Source: Lachnospiraceae bacterium (GTDB taxonomy: Bacteria; Bacillota; Clostridia; Lachnospirales; Lachnospiraceae). Taken from it: a stretch of DNA of 64,000 nt. This document shows, in pieces, positions 18,372 to 27,446 of the stretch. The notes under the pieces are model-generated. The model did no database searches, was not told the DNA's origin, and was given only the letters and a program-made list of their open reading frames with translations. A program made the translations under genes and the position numbers. The stretch spans positions 1 through 64,000 of the forward strand of contig JAFVXW010000035.1 in assembly GCA_017500935.1 (NCBI GenBank), written 5' to 3'. Within the stretch, counting starts at the first letter, position 1. Each line of letters begins with the position of its first letter.

Positions 18372-18911
18372 TTATACAAACAGAATCGCCGCCGCAATCC
18401 CGCCAAAAATGCACAGCGCCATGGTCATTTTTTCATTCTGTGTCTGCTTTTTTCTGATCTGCAGGCTGTATTCCCCGGCCAGATTTCCCAGCCTTTCCAA
18501 TGCTGCTTTCTGCTGCATGGAATCTATATGACAAATCTCCCCTGGAAACAGAAAAAACAGTTCTTTTTCCTTTGTTTTTAAGTGGACAGTACCGATCCAC
18601 TGCGCCATTTCCTCCTGCCAGACCGTTTCCAGCAATTCTCCCTTTTCTTTGGTCATACGCCTGCCGATCCTGCACAAAACTGTCCCAAATTCACACTGCA
18701 TCCTCTCTCCCAGCTGTATCAAAAGCCTCGGCATATCCGTTCTTCCATATAAAATCTCCTGTGCAGCAGAAAAAAGAAATTTTTCATATAAAAACAGCGC
18801 TTCCATCCGCCGCCGCATCTCCCTGCACAGACAAATCCCAAATCCACCGGCCCCTGTCAGGATCAGCAGGACACCGGTACCGATCCGCCAAAAGCTCCCG
18901 GCCGTCAGCAT
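18372..18911 (-). CDS. spoIIIAB: Stage III sporulation protein AB
   Basis: The 179-aa protein has hydrophobic ends (about 10-25 and 162-178) and a helical middle. That middle resembles the type II secretion GspF cytoplasmic fold assigned to SpoIIIAB. It overlaps the stop of the ATPase gene spoIIIAA by 7 bases. In the complex it is believed to link the ATPase to the membrane components. Confidence 0.92.
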   Translation of the reverse strand: MLTAGSFWRIGTGVLLILTGAGGFGICLCREMRRRMEALFLYEKFLFSAAQEILYGRTDMPRLLIQLGERMQCEFGTVLCRIGRRMTKEKGELLETVWQEEMAQWIGTVHLKTKEKELFFLFPGEICHIDSMQQKAALERLGNLAGEYSLQIRKKQTQNEKMTMALCIFGGIAAAILFV

Positions 18912-19867
18912 GGGATTTTTTCTGCCAGAAGCGTACCGTCAGCATCATAAATTTCCTGTACCTTAAATTGCCCGTTTTCTTTTTCCAAAAACAGAACGCG
19001 GTCAAAAATCTTCTGATCAAACAAGGCTTTCCAAAACGGTTTTTCCGTCATGGAATCCAGATCCTCTCCATGAACCGTGGCGATCACACTGCAGCCGCAT
19101 TTTAACACCTGCTGCAGGGCTTTTACATCCGCATGCCCGCCCAGTTCATCCACCGCCACCACTTCCGGGGCCATGGAACGCAGAAGCATCAGCATCCCTT
19201 CCGCCTTTGGACAGCCATCCAGTACATCCGTACGCAGACCCAGGTCATTTTGCGCCACGCCCTGCACACAGCCTGCAATTTCAGACCTTTCATCCACCAC
19301 GCCCACTGTTTTGCCCGGTGCATATGCATTTCCGTCAGAAACCAGCCTGATGATATCCCGCAGCAAAGTGGTTTTGCCGCATCCGGGTGCAGACACCAAA
19401 AGGGTATTGTACAGTTTTCCTTTCTGATAAAGCCAGGGCAAAACCTGCAGTGCCGCCCCTTTCTTTTCATGGGCGATGCGGATGTTGATACTGGATATGT
19501 AACGGAGATTTTTGACGCTGCCCTGCGTATCCAAAACCACCTCTCCCGCAATCCCCACACGAAAACCGCCTTCTGCACTGATATACCCTTTTTTCATCTC
19601 CTCCTCATAAGCATAAAAAGAATATCTGCAGATATGTTTTAAAATCTGCTCCATCTCCTGGGCTGACAAAAGCTCTGCCTTTTGTACCTGTGTTGTCAAA
19701 TGTCCTGTTTCTGTCAGAAAAACCTCTGAGTCATCCAGGCTTAAAATGATCGGCTGCTTTGTCCTTAGACGGATTTCCATAAGCTGCGCCTCAAGCTGTG
19801 CCGCTTCCTTCCATTTAAAACGGAGATGTTCCGGAAAAAGCTGTAAAATCTGTTGTTCAAGCTGCAT
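18905..19867 (-). CDS. spoIIIAA: Stage III sporulation protein AA (ATPase)
   Basis: Secretion-type ATPase that powers the mother-cell-to-forespore channel. Starting at the ATG at 19,867 gives 320 aa. Walker A SAPGCGKTTLLRDI lies near 159-172, a Walker B-like VVAVDELGGHADVKAL near 240, and IATVHGEDLDSM follows. AAAGGGGGC lies before this ATG. An ATG 41 codons upstream opens into the divergent promoter region and is not supported. It is the first gene of the eight-gene operon, expected to be under sigma-E. Confidence 0.93.
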   Translation of the reverse strand: MQLEQQILQLFPEHLRFKWKEAAQLEAQLMEIRLRTKQPIILSLDDSEVFLTETGHLTTQVQKAELLSAQEMEQILKHICRYSFYAYEEEMKKGYISAEGGFRVGIAGEVVLDTQGSVKNLRYISSINIRIAHEKKGAALQVLPWLYQKGKLYNTLLVSAPGCGKTTLLRDIIRLVSDGNAYAPGKTVGVVDERSEIAGCVQGVAQNDLGLRTDVLDGCPKAEGMLMLLRSMAPEVVAVDELGGHADVKALQQVLKCGCSVIATVHGEDLDSMTEKPFWKALFDQKIFDRVLFLEKENGQFKVQEIYDADGTLLAEKIPC

Positions 19868-19902
19868 CGTAATGCCCCCTTTCGACCGTTGTCCGCATAT
19901 CT

Positions 19903-19933
19903 CATGTATATTGTCCTTTCCAGGCAGATATAC
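19903..19933 (-). promoter_or_regulatory. Candidate sigma-E promoter of the spoIIIA operon
   Basis: On the minus strand GTATATC (bases 19,927-19,933), a 16-bp gap and TATACATG (19,903-19,910) loosely match the Bacillus sigma-E pattern (kmATATT, 14-15 bp, CATACAnT). The -10 lies 36 bases before the spoIIIAA ATG. The spacer is one base long and the match is partial. Confidence 0.35.
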
Positions 19934-19978
19934 CTTTTGTCTGTACGAAAAAAAGGACAATCTGTTTTTGTAAATGAC

Positions 19979-20007
19979 TGGACATTCCAAGTCATATCTG
20001 ATAGTAT
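19979..20007 (+). promoter_or_regulatory. Candidate sigma-A promoter of the GrcA-like gene
   Basis: TGGACA (19,979-19,984), 17 bp, then TAGTAT (20,002-20,007). An overlapping TATAAT at 20,005-20,010 is a better -10 but gives a 20-bp gap. The gene's AAGGAGG ribosome site follows about 30 bases on. The region is shared with the divergent spoIIIA promoter. Confidence 0.5.
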
Positions 20008-20056
20008 AATAGTATCAGTAGTGATTACTGTTATCATTTTAAGGAGGTAATATTTT

Positions 20057-20302
20057 ATGAACAAAACTGCAAACGCACAGGTTGACAATCTCGTTTCCCT
20101 TCTGGACGGCTATGCTGTCAAGGGAGGCCATCATCTCAATGTGAATGTATTAAACCGCGATACTCTTCTGGATGCCCAGAAGCACCCGGAGAATTATCCG
20201 CAGCTGACGATCCGTGTATCCGGATACGCTGTTAACTTCATCAAGCTGACTCCCGAGCAGCAGGCAGACGTTATCAGCAGAACCTTCCACGAAGGCCTTT
20301 GA
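20057..20302 (+). CDS. Standalone glycyl-radical domain protein (GrcA/YfiD-like)
   Basis: The 81-aa protein is essentially the C-terminal end of pyruvate formate-lyase: [20 protein letters not shown] near 25-44 and the glycyl-radical loop RVSGYAVNF at 53-61, with Gly56 as the predicted radical site. In E. coli the 127-aa GrcA (YfiD) replaces the oxygen-damaged radical domain of PFL; this protein lacks the N-terminal extension of GrcA. AAGGAGG stands 9 bases before the ATG. It is a single gene with its own promoter and terminator, divergent from spoIIIA. Function as a PFL repair part is inferred from the domain alone; no PFL or activase gene lies in the window. Confidence 0.9.
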   Translation: MNKTANAQVDNLVSLLDGYAVKGGHHLNVNVLNRDTLLDAQKHPENYPQLTIRVSGYAVNFIKLTPEQQADVISRTFHEGL

Positions 20303-20307
20303 ACCTG

Positions 20308-20341
20308 ACGCAGCCCATCCTATACAGAGGATGGGCTGTCT
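20308..20341. terminator. Convergent terminator between the GrcA-like gene and the P-type ATPase
   Basis: A 10-bp stem CAGCCCATCC / GGATGGGCTG with an 8-nt loop lies between two convergent genes; weak T-rich sequence (TCTGATTTT) follows on the plus strand. Confidence 0.65.
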
Positions 20342-22971
20342 GATTTTACAAGCAGTTCATGCAAAACAACAGGTATCATGGAAACAGCGGTCAAAACAAG
20401 CCATTCCCGTCCGGTAAGGGCAGCGGTCTGAAACACCCGGATAAAAAAAGGGATTTCCGTCACCATCACCTGCAGGCAAAAGCCCGCAAAAAACGCGGCC
20501 AGCATCAGCCGGTTTTCCAGATGCTTCATCGCAAAGACCGATTTTTTCATATCCCGCATTCCCACGGCATGAAACAGCTGTGACAGCCCCAGTACGGTAA
20601 AAGCATAAGTCTGTGCTTTAAACAGCACCGTTTCCTGCTGCAGCAGATCTGCGATATGCTGCGGTGTGATAAGCTTTCCATGCGCGTGCAGAATCTGCGC
20701 CGGAACCATACAATAAGCACCCAAAGATAATGCTGCGATCAAAACACCGTACAGAATCGTTGTGGAAAGACCTCCTTCTGAAAAAAGAGATTCTCCTGCC
20801 TCTTTGGGCGGACGGTTCATCAGGCTGTTTTCATCATTTTTATCCACACCAAGTGCCAGAGCCGGAAGAGAATCGGTGATCAGATTGATCCACAAAATAT
20901 GACTGGATTTTAACGGTGCCGGAAACATACACAAAACAGCGGTAAACATGGTCAGAATCTCACCCAGGTTGGAAGAAAGCAAAAAGATCACGGACTTTCT
21001 GATATTTTCATATACACTTCGGCCCTCCTGCATTGCCTTTCTGATGGTATTGAAATTGTCATCCGTCAGGATCAGATCTGCTGCCTGCCTTGCCACGTCT
21101 GTGCCGTTTTTTCCCATCGCCACGCCTACATCGGCGGCTTTTAAAGAGGGCGCATCATTGACACCGTCTCCTGTCATCGCCACCACATTGCCGGCTTTCT
21201 GCAGCGCTTTTACAATGCTGACCTTATGCGCCGGTGACACCCGCGCAAAGACACGGATATCGGCAAGCCTATCCTTTCTTTCCTGCTCTGTGAGCCTTTC
21301 CAGCTCTTCCCCTGTCATGCACTGCTTTTGCTTTTCTGCAATCCCCAGATTCCGGGCCACTGCCAGAGCTGTCTGCATGTGATCTCCCGTGATCATGACC
21401 GTGCGGACACCCGCATTTTTCATCACTGCAACTGCCTCTTTCGCTTCCGGGCGTATCGGGTCTGCCATACCGACCATCCCGGAAAAAATCATATCCTGTT
21501 CCCCGATTTCTCCCTCTTTTTCAGGCTTATACGCCAGTGCCAGGGTTCGCAGCGCTTTTGCCGCCATATTCTGCGCTTCTTTCTGAATCTGTCTGCGCAT
21601 GTTTTCTGTCAGCGGTTCCTTTTTTCCATTCCTGCAAATATAACTGCACTTTGGCAAAATCACCTCCGGAGCGCCTTTTGTGTAGGTCACAGCTTCTCCA
21701 TGAAGCAGATGCTGTGTGGACATCATTTTCCGCCGGGAATCAAATGCTTTTTCCTGTATCCGCGGCATCTTTTTTTCCAGTTCTGTTTTGTCGATTCCAT
21801 ATTTTGCACCAAATTCCAGCAGGGCAAGCTCTGTGGGATCTCCCACGCCTTCTTCCTGATCCAAAACAGCATCGCAGCAAAGAACCATTCCCCAAAACAG
21901 CTCCTCATGACCGGATAATGTAAGCTTATGCAGCGGTATCCATTCTGCATCTGCCATACATTCCATAACCGTCATGCGGTTTTGCGTCAAAGTCCCTGTT
22001 TTATCTGAACACACCACATTGACAGACCCCAGTGTTTCCACACAGGGCAGGCGTCTGACAATGGTTCCGGCTTTTACCATCCTTGTCACAGACAGGGCAA
22101 GGCACAATGTCACCACAGCTGCCAGTCCCTCCGGCACAGCCGCCACCGCCAGCGAAATCGCCGTCAGAAGCATGGACATCAGCGGACGCTGCTGCAAAAT
22201 GGCGATCACAAACAACGCGGCACAGACGCCCAGAGACAAAAGGCTCAAAACCTTACCCAATTCCTCAAGTCTAAGCTGCAGCGGCGTAGGTTCACTTTCA
22301 TTTTCTGCGATCATATCCGCAATTTTTCCCACTTCCGTGTCCATTCCGGTGGCAGTTACCACGCCGATGCCTCTGCCGCCTGCCACAGTGGTGGACATAT
22401 AGGCCATATAGGTGCGGTCTCCGATTATCGTCGTATCCCGGTATTGGGTATTTTTTTGAACCGGAATGCTTTCTCCTGTCAGGGCCGATTCTTCCGTCAT
22501 AAAATCCCAGACAGAAAGCAGCCTGATATCTGCAGGCACCTGCATTCCTGCTTCCAGACACACCAGATCTCCCTTTACAAGCATCGATGCCGGAATCTGC
22601 ATCTGCTTCCCGTCACGGATCACCCTCGCATGCGGTCCTGAGAGTTTTTTCAGCGCATCCAGTGCTTTTTGTGCCCTTGTTTCCTGCATCAGTCCCACTA
22701 CCGCATTTAAAAGTACCACTGCCAGTATCACCGCTGCATCTGCCGCCTCATGCAAAAGAAGCGATATCACACCGGCCGCCAGAAGTACATAGATCAGCGG
22801 ATCATTGATCTGTTCCAGAAATGCTTTCCACAAAGGTTTTTTCTCTTCTTCCCGCAGCTGATTGAAACCATCTGCCGTAAGCCTCCTTTGTGCCTCCCTG
22901 CTGTCAAGTCCCAGGTCTTTGTCCGTACCGGTCTGCTGCAGCAGCAGCTGTGTATCCTCCAGATTCCACAT
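20320..22971 (-). CDS. Cation-transporting P-type ATPase (type IIA, Ca2+-like)
   Basis: Membrane ATPase of 883 aa that probably exports Ca2+. Motifs in order are the actuator LTGES (about 165), PEGLAAVVTLCLAL in M4 (about 285), phosphorylation site DKTGTLTQN (about 325), nucleotide-site KGAPE, the hinge MTGDGVNDAPSLKAADVGVAMG, and NLITDSLPALALGVD in M6, whose Asn and Asp fit Ca2+ sites. About ten membrane segments are visible. Substrate is inferred from PEGL and the M6 residues; Mn2+ or Na+ cannot be excluded. It is monocistronic. Confidence 0.93.
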   Translation of the reverse strand: MWNLEDTQLLLQQTGTDKDLGLDSREAQRRLTADGFNQLREEEKKPLWKAFLEQINDPLIYVLLAAGVISLLLHEAADAAVILAVVLLNAVVGLMQETRAQKALDALKKLSGPHARVIRDGKQMQIPASMLVKGDLVCLEAGMQVPADIRLLSVWDFMTEESALTGESIPVQKNTQYRDTTIIGDRTYMAYMSTTVAGGRGIGVVTATGMDTEVGKIADMIAENESEPTPLQLRLEELGKVLSLLSLGVCAALFVIAILQQRPLMSMLLTAISLAVAAVPEGLAAVVTLCLALSVTRMVKAGTIVRRLPCVETLGSVNVVCSDKTGTLTQNRMTVMECMADAEWIPLHKLTLSGHEELFWGMVLCCDAVLDQEEGVGDPTELALLEFGAKYGIDKTELEKKMPRIQEKAFDSRRKMMSTQHLLHGEAVTYTKGAPEVILPKCSYICRNGKKEPLTENMRRQIQKEAQNMAAKALRTLALAYKPEKEGEIGEQDMIFSGMVGMADPIRPEAKEAVAVMKNAGVRTVMITGDHMQTALAVARNLGIAEKQKQCMTGEELERLTEQERKDRLADIRVFARVSPAHKVSIVKALQKAGNVVAMTGDGVNDAPSLKAADVGVAMGKNGTDVARQAADLILTDDNFNTIRKAMQEGRSVYENIRKSVIFLLSSNLGEILTMFTAVLCMFPAPLKSSHILWINLITDSLPALALGVDKNDENSLMNRPPKEAGESLFSEGGLSTTILYGVLIAALSLGAYCMVPAQILHAHGKLITPQHIADLLQQETVLFKAQTYAFTVLGLSQLFHAVGMRDMKKSVFAMKHLENRLMLAAFFAGFCLQVMVTEIPFFIRVFQTAALTGREWLVLTAVSMIPVVLHELLVKSDSPSSV

Positions 22972-23118
22972 GTTCTCTTTCCTCCCGTCAGGCTTTTTCT
23001 TTGAACATGTCTATGTGGACGTGCACTGACTTATGCGAAAACCGGCAGTTTTTTGCAGGAAAATACATCCAAACCGCCATGTGATTGCAAAAAAATACAT
23101 GTTTTCATACATTATTTC

Positions 23119-23147
23119 TTGCGAAACAGAAATAATAGATGTATAAT
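23119..23147 (+). promoter_or_regulatory. Sigma-A promoter of the CofE-like gene
   Basis: TTGCGA (23,119-23,124), a 17-bp spacer, then TATAAT (23,142-23,147), about 75 bases before the ATG at 23,224. Confidence 0.8.
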
Positions 23148-23223
23148 GAAGCGTAATAATCAATCATGCTTTTTTTGCATGTATTGTAATTGTACAAATC
23201 TCGTACAAAGGGGAATCAAAAAA

Positions 23224-24417
23224 ATGGAAAGAAGAGTTGGAACAATTTCAAGGGGCATTCGCGGTCCTATCATCCGTGAAGGTGACAATCTTGTAGATAT
23301 CACTGTAGAAAGCGTACTGGAAGCTGCAAAGAGCGAAGGTTTTGAACTGCGTGACAGAGACGTTATCGCACTGACCGAATCCATCGTAGCGCGTGCACAG
23401 GGTAACTACGTATCTGTTGCTGACATCGCAGAAGATGTAAAGGCCAAGACCGGCGGCGAAACCGTTGGCGTTATCTTCCCTATCCTTTCCCGTAACCGTT
23501 TTGCGATCAACTTAAAAGGTATCGCAATGGGCTGCAAGAAAGTCGTACTGATGTTAAGCTATCCCAGCGACGAAGTAGGCAACGCACTGCTGACCTACGA
23601 TCAGCTGGATGAGGCTGGCGTTAATCCTTATTCCGACATATTATCCTTAGAAAAATATCGCGAGCTGTTCGGCGAGAACAAACATGAATTCACCGGTGTT
23701 GACTATGTTGACTACTATTCTCAGATCATCACCGATGCAGGCGCAGAAGTTGAGATCGTTTTTGCTAACCAGGCAAAGGCTATCTTAAATTACACCGACT
23801 GCGTGATCAACTGTGACATCCACACCAGAGTACGCACCAAACGCATCTTAAAAGCTGCAGGTGCCAAGGTTGTGTTTGGTCTTGACGACATTATGAACGC
23901 TCCTGTAAACGGCAGCGGCTACAACACCAAGTACGGTCTGCTGGGCTCCAACAAGTCCACCGAAGACAAGATCAAACTTTTCCCTAACGAATGTAAGGAT
24001 CTGGTTCTTGCGATCCAGGCTTCCATTCTGGAAAAGACCGGCAAATACGTTGAAGTTATGGTATACGGCGACGGCGCTTTCAAAGATCCTCAAGGCAAGA
24101 TCTGGGAACTGGCTGACCCCGTTGTATCTCCTGCTTTCACCGACGGTCTGATCGGTACTCCCAACGAACTGAAGTTAAAATATCTTGCTGACAACGATTT
24201 TGCTAACTTAAGCGGCGAAGCTTTAAAAGAAGCAATCTCCAACAGCATTAAGTCCAAACAGGATAATCTGGTAGGAAATATGGCGTCTCAGGGTACTACC
24301 CCCAGACAGCTGACCGACCTGATCGGTTCTCTGTGTGACTTAACTTCCGGTTCCGGTGACAAGGGTACTCCTATCATCCTGATCCAGGGTTACTTCGACA
24401 ACTTCACTACCAACTAA
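23224..24417 (+). CDS. CofE-like (F420-0:gamma-glutamyl ligase family) protein
   Basis: The 397-aa protein begins MERRVGTISRGIRGPIIREG and shows the F420 ligase family features: LVDITVESVLEAA, RDVIALTESIVARAQGN near 55 and FPILSRNRFAINLKGIAMG near 97-115. In archaea and actinobacteria CofE adds glutamates to coenzyme F420-0. F420 is not known in this type of clostridium, so another amide-ligation substrate is likely. The start is set at 23,224 (AAAGGGGAA before it); an upstream ATG at 23,053 would read through the promoter. A strong terminator follows. Codon use looks like that of highly expressed genes. Confidence 0.8.
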   Translation: MERRVGTISRGIRGPIIREGDNLVDITVESVLEAAKSEGFELRDRDVIALTESIVARAQGNYVSVADIAEDVKAKTGGETVGVIFPILSRNRFAINLKGIAMGCKKVVLMLSYPSDEVGNALLTYDQLDEAGVNPYSDILSLEKYRELFGENKHEFTGVDYVDYYSQIITDAGAEVEIVFANQAKAILNYTDCVINCDIHTRVRTKRILKAAGAKVVFGLDDIMNAPVNGSGYNTKYGLLGSNKSTEDKIKLFPNECKDLVLAIQASILEKTGKYVEVMVYGDGAFKDPQGKIWELADPVVSPAFTDGLIGTPNELKLKYLADNDFANLSGEALKEAISNSIKSKQDNLVGNMASQGTTPRQLTDLIGSLCDLTSGSGDKGTPIILIQGYFDNFTTN

Positions 24418-24427
24418 ACCAAATCCT

Positions 24428-24463
24428 AAAAGCCTGACGTACCATTGTGCGTCAGGCTTTTTT
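24428..24463 (+). terminator. Terminator after the CofE-like gene
   Basis: A 12-bp stem AAAAGCCTGACG / CGTCAGGCTTTT with a 10-nt loop runs into TTTTTT. Confidence 0.9.
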
Positions 24464-24591
24464 ATACGATCGGAAACTTCTTTTCATACCAATTCACATA
24501 AAAACATAGAAATTTTCCATTGTTTCTCTCTTTTGCATTTGCTACACTGTTATCAGGCAATAAATATTCATCCCTGACGGAGGTGTCTTTT

Positions 24592-25838
24592 ATGAGTAAG
24601 ATCAGAATCGGTGTATTTGGTACTGGCCGCGGTACCCATCTTGCACAGAACTTCAAAATGCTTGGCTGTGAGATCGCTGCGATCTGCGATTTCCACAAAG
24701 AACGCAGAGAGGATGCTGCAAAGAAGCTCGGCGACAGTGTGGCTGTCTATGACAATTTCGATGAATTCATCGAACATGGACTGGATGCCGTTATCCTTGC
24801 CAACTTTTTCCACGAACACGCTCCCTACGCCATCAAATGCTTTGAGAAAAACATCCATGTTTTCTCTGAATGCATCAGCAACGGCACCATGGCAGAAGGT
24901 GTGGAGCTGATCCGCGCTTACGAAAAAAGCAAAAGCATCTACTTTCTGGCAGAAAACTATCCCCAGATGCTCTTTAACCGTGAAATGAAGAGAATCTGCG
25001 ATACCGGCACTCTTGGCCGCATTATGTATGCAGAAGGCGAATACAATCACCCCGGCGATCCCTGGGATGTCAGCTTTAAAAAAGAATACAACTACTTTGA
25101 AAAACACTGGCGCAACTATGTTCCCAGTACCTACTATGTAACACACTCTCTGGGACCGATCATGCGTGCCACCGGTGCAACCCCCAGAAAGGTTACCGCA
25201 TTTGCATTCTACAATCCTTGCTCGCTCCGATCCCTACCGCCGGTCATGTAGCCGACAGCACTGCCGTGATGATGACCCAGAATGATGACGGCTCCATCTT
25301 CCGCTTCACCGGCTGCGCAACCTTTGGCGCACACCACAATGCATACCGTATCTGCGGTACCGAAGGACAGATTGAAAATCTGCGCGATATGTCCGAGCGC
25401 GTACTCCTTCGCTACAACAACTGGAGCAAACCCGAAGGTGCGGAGGATGTCAGCATCTACAAACCCGGCTGGAACGATCCCGACGAAGAAGCGATCATCA
25501 AAAGCGGCCACGGCGGCAGCGATTATCTGACTGCCCGCGCATTCTTAGACTGCATCAGAGAAAACAGACAGCCTGAACATCCTTACCATATCCACAGTGC
25601 AGTTGCCATGTCCTCCGTTGCGATCCTTGGTCACCGCTCTGTGCTGGAGGGCGGCAAACCCTTTGATATTCCTGACTTTACCAAGGAAGAATGGCGCGTT
25701 CAGTATGAAAACGATCATCTTTCTCCGTTCCATAACACAGACGGCACAGAACCTACCATGCCCTGCTGTTCCAATCCGGATTATAAACCGACGGAAGAAC
25801 AGGTCGCAAAATATAAAGAAGTGCTTGGGATTGAATAA
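24592..25838 (+). pseudogene. Gfo/Idh/MocA-family oxidoreductase, frameshifted
   Basis: The first part (24,592 to about 25,230) has the Rossmann start MSKIRIGVFGTGRGTHLAQN, LDAVILANFFHEHAPYAIKC and FSECISNGTM, and follows GGAGG. It then runs out of frame and stops at 25,251. The rest of the same protein (HVADSTAVMMTQNDDGS through KYKEVLGIE) continues in the frame used by 25,218-25,838. The two overlap only at 25,218-25,251, so one base has been lost, or two gained, near 25,215-25,240. Together they would make about 415 aa, normal for the family. No slippery heptamer is obvious, so programmed shifting is unlikely. It is either a decayed gene or an assembly error. The intact enzyme would be an NAD(P)-dependent sugar or inositol dehydrogenase. 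Confidence 0.88.
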
Positions 25839-25849
25839 CGCAAAAAATG

Positions 25850-25882
25850 AGGGGATTCGTGATGAATCCCCTTACTTTTTTC
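25850..25882. terminator. Convergent terminator between the oxidoreductase and the ABC operon
   Basis: A 9-bp stem AGGGGATTC / GAATCCCCT with a 5-nt loop is followed by TTACTTTTTT on the plus strand, and has an A run on its left side that serves the minus strand. Confidence 0.85.
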
Positions 25883-25897
25883 CTTATAAATTGTTTC

Positions 25898-26776
25898 TTA
25901 CTTCTGCGGCGCGCTGATCACAATCTTTCCATCCTGTAATTCCAGCTGCACCTTATTGCCCTCAAGACCCATTTTTTCAAGAAGCTCTCTGGGCAGCTGC
26001 ACGCGTCCGGCTTTATCCAGTATCGCAAACTCATCATGGGCATCCTCAAACATACCGATGGAGTCCAGTCGGTCTGCATAATCCTGTTTGATCAGCATTT
26101 CACTGCTGGTTTTGCCGTCGCGGATGGCCACCACGCGGTTTACCTTTTTGGCAAGCGCACGGTCATGGGTAACGATCACGATGGTCAGTCCCAGATTTTT
26201 GTTCAGTTCCCGGAATACATCCAGAATAAAGCTGCCGGTTTTGGAATCCACGGAGCCTGTGGGTTCATCGGCCAGCAAAATCTTAGGGTTGTTTGCCAGT
26301 GCAATGGCGATCGCGATACGCTGCTGTTCACCGCCGGATAGCTGCGTCAGGCGGCTGTTTTTTTTGTGGGACATCCCCACGATCTCCAAAAGCTCCAGCG
26401 CACGCTCTTTTTTCTTTTTCTCTCCCTCAAAATACATGGGAAGTGTTACATTCTGCCATGCATTCAGATAAGGAACCAGATTTCTGGCATTGTTCTGCCA
26501 TACAAAGCCAACAGTATTGCGTTTGTAAAGCACCAGCTCCTGTTCGGTAAGCTTGCTTAAATCCTTGCCGTCCACGATCAGCCGTCCGGCAGAGGGGCGG
26601 TCCAGACCGCCGATCATATTTAAAAAAGTAGATTTACCGCTGCCGCTGTTGCCGATGATCGCCATCAGTTCGCCTTTTTCGATCGTCAATTCCAGCCCCT
26701 GCAGCGCCAATACTTCCAGATCCTTGGTCTTATAAATCTTGACCAGATTTTCACAGATAATCATATCCTCAGCCAA
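25898..26776 (-). CDS. ABC transporter ATPase with C-terminal AbrB-like domain
   Basis: The 292-aa protein has an ABC domain of the MacB/LolD type at about 1-225: Walker A GNSGSGKST (about 41-49), signature [12 protein letters not shown] (about 145-156), Walker B ILLADEPTGSVD and IVTHD. After a linker, about 247-292 reads EFAILDKAGRVQLPRELLEKMG...VQLELQDGKIVI, a clear SpoVT/AbrB swapped-hairpin pattern (a DNA-binding fold in other settings). The start overlaps the end of the second ATPase gene by 8 bases. It is the last gene of the seven-gene operon that starts with the MATE gene. Confidence 0.92.
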   Translation of the reverse strand: MAEDMIICENLVKIYKTKDLEVLALQGLELTIEKGELMAIIGNSGSGKSTFLNMIGGLDRPSAGRLIVDGKDLSKLTEQELVLYKRNTVGFVWQNNARNLVPYLNAWQNVTLPMYFEGEKKKKERALELLEIVGMSHKKNSRLTQLSGGEQQRIAIAIALANNPKILLADEPTGSVDSKTGSFILDVFRELNKNLGLTIVIVTHDRALAKKVNRVVAIRDGKTSSEMLIKQDYADRLDSIGMFEDAHDEFAILDKAGRVQLPRELLEKMGLEGNKVQLELQDGKIVISAPQK

Positions 26777-27443
26777 CTAATTCACCATCCTCCAGCTGAT
26801 AAACCTTGTCTCCCAGTTTCATAATCTCCGTATCGTGGGTTGTCATCACGATCGTAACGCCCTCGATTTCCAGAAGCGATTTAAAGATCTTGATCACCTG
26901 CAGACCGGTGTTGGTATCCAGCTCTGCCGTAGGCTCATCCGCAAAGATTACCTTGGGTTTATGTGCGATCGCTCTGGCAATGGCCACTCGCTGCTGCTCA
27001 CCGCCGGAAAGCTCCTGCGGCAGAAGATCCAGACGATTTCCAAGCCCCAGCATTTTCAGCGCTTCCTGTGCGCGTTCCCTGCGGTCGCCTTTATAACCGG
27101 AAAGCCGAAGCGCAAACTCCACGTTTTCACATGCTGTCATCATCGGAACCAGCGCTACAGACTGAAAAATAAACCCAATCTGATCTCTGCGCAGTTTTTC
27201 TCTCTGACGTTCTTTCAGTGCGGTAATTTCCTGTCCGTCTACCTCTACACTTCCTTCCGTTGGAAGATCCAGCGTACTTAAAATATTCATCAGTGTTGTT
27301 TTGCCGGAACCGGATTTTCCGCGCAGGATCGTCAGCTTTCCTCTGGGAATCTCAAGATCAATGCCCTTTAGTGCCCAAAACGTCTCTTGGCCTGCAACCG
27401 GAAAACCTCTTTTGATTCCTTTTCCTGTTATGATATCAGACAT
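26769..27443 (-). CDS. ABC transporter ATPase (MacB/LolD type)
   Basis: The 224-aa ATPase is complete: Walker [10 protein letters not shown] (about 40-48), signature [14 protein letters not shown] (about 143-156), Walker [13 protein letters not shown] and switch MTTHD. It probably pairs with the AbrB-tailed ATPase as a heterodimer under the single large permease. It starts 3 bp after the permease stop. Confidence 0.93.
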   Translation of the reverse strand: MSDIITGKGIKRGFPVAGQETFWALKGIDLEIPRGKLTILRGKSGSGKTTLMNILSTLDLPTEGSVEVDGQEITALKERQREKLRRDQIGFIFQSVALVPMMTACENVEFALRLSGYKGDRRERAQEALKMLGLGNRLDLLPQELSGGEQQRVAIARAIAHKPKVIFADEPTAELDTNTGLQVIKIFKSLLEIEGVTIVMTTHDTEIMKLGDKVYQLEDGELVG

Positions 27444-27446
27444 AGC

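Noticed and set aside
23053-23223. 57-residue N-terminal extension of the CofE-like protein
   Set aside because: It covers the TTGCGA-17-TATAAT promoter and is cysteine-rich without family similarity; the ATG at 23,224 has its own ribosome site.
24520-24591. 24-residue extension of the oxidoreductase start
   Set aside because: GGAGG lies directly before the ATG at 24,592, where the Rossmann motif begins.
25215-25251. Programmed ribosomal frameshift in the oxidoreductase
   Set aside because: No slippery heptamer and no clear downstream stem at the junction; mutation or sequence error is simpler.
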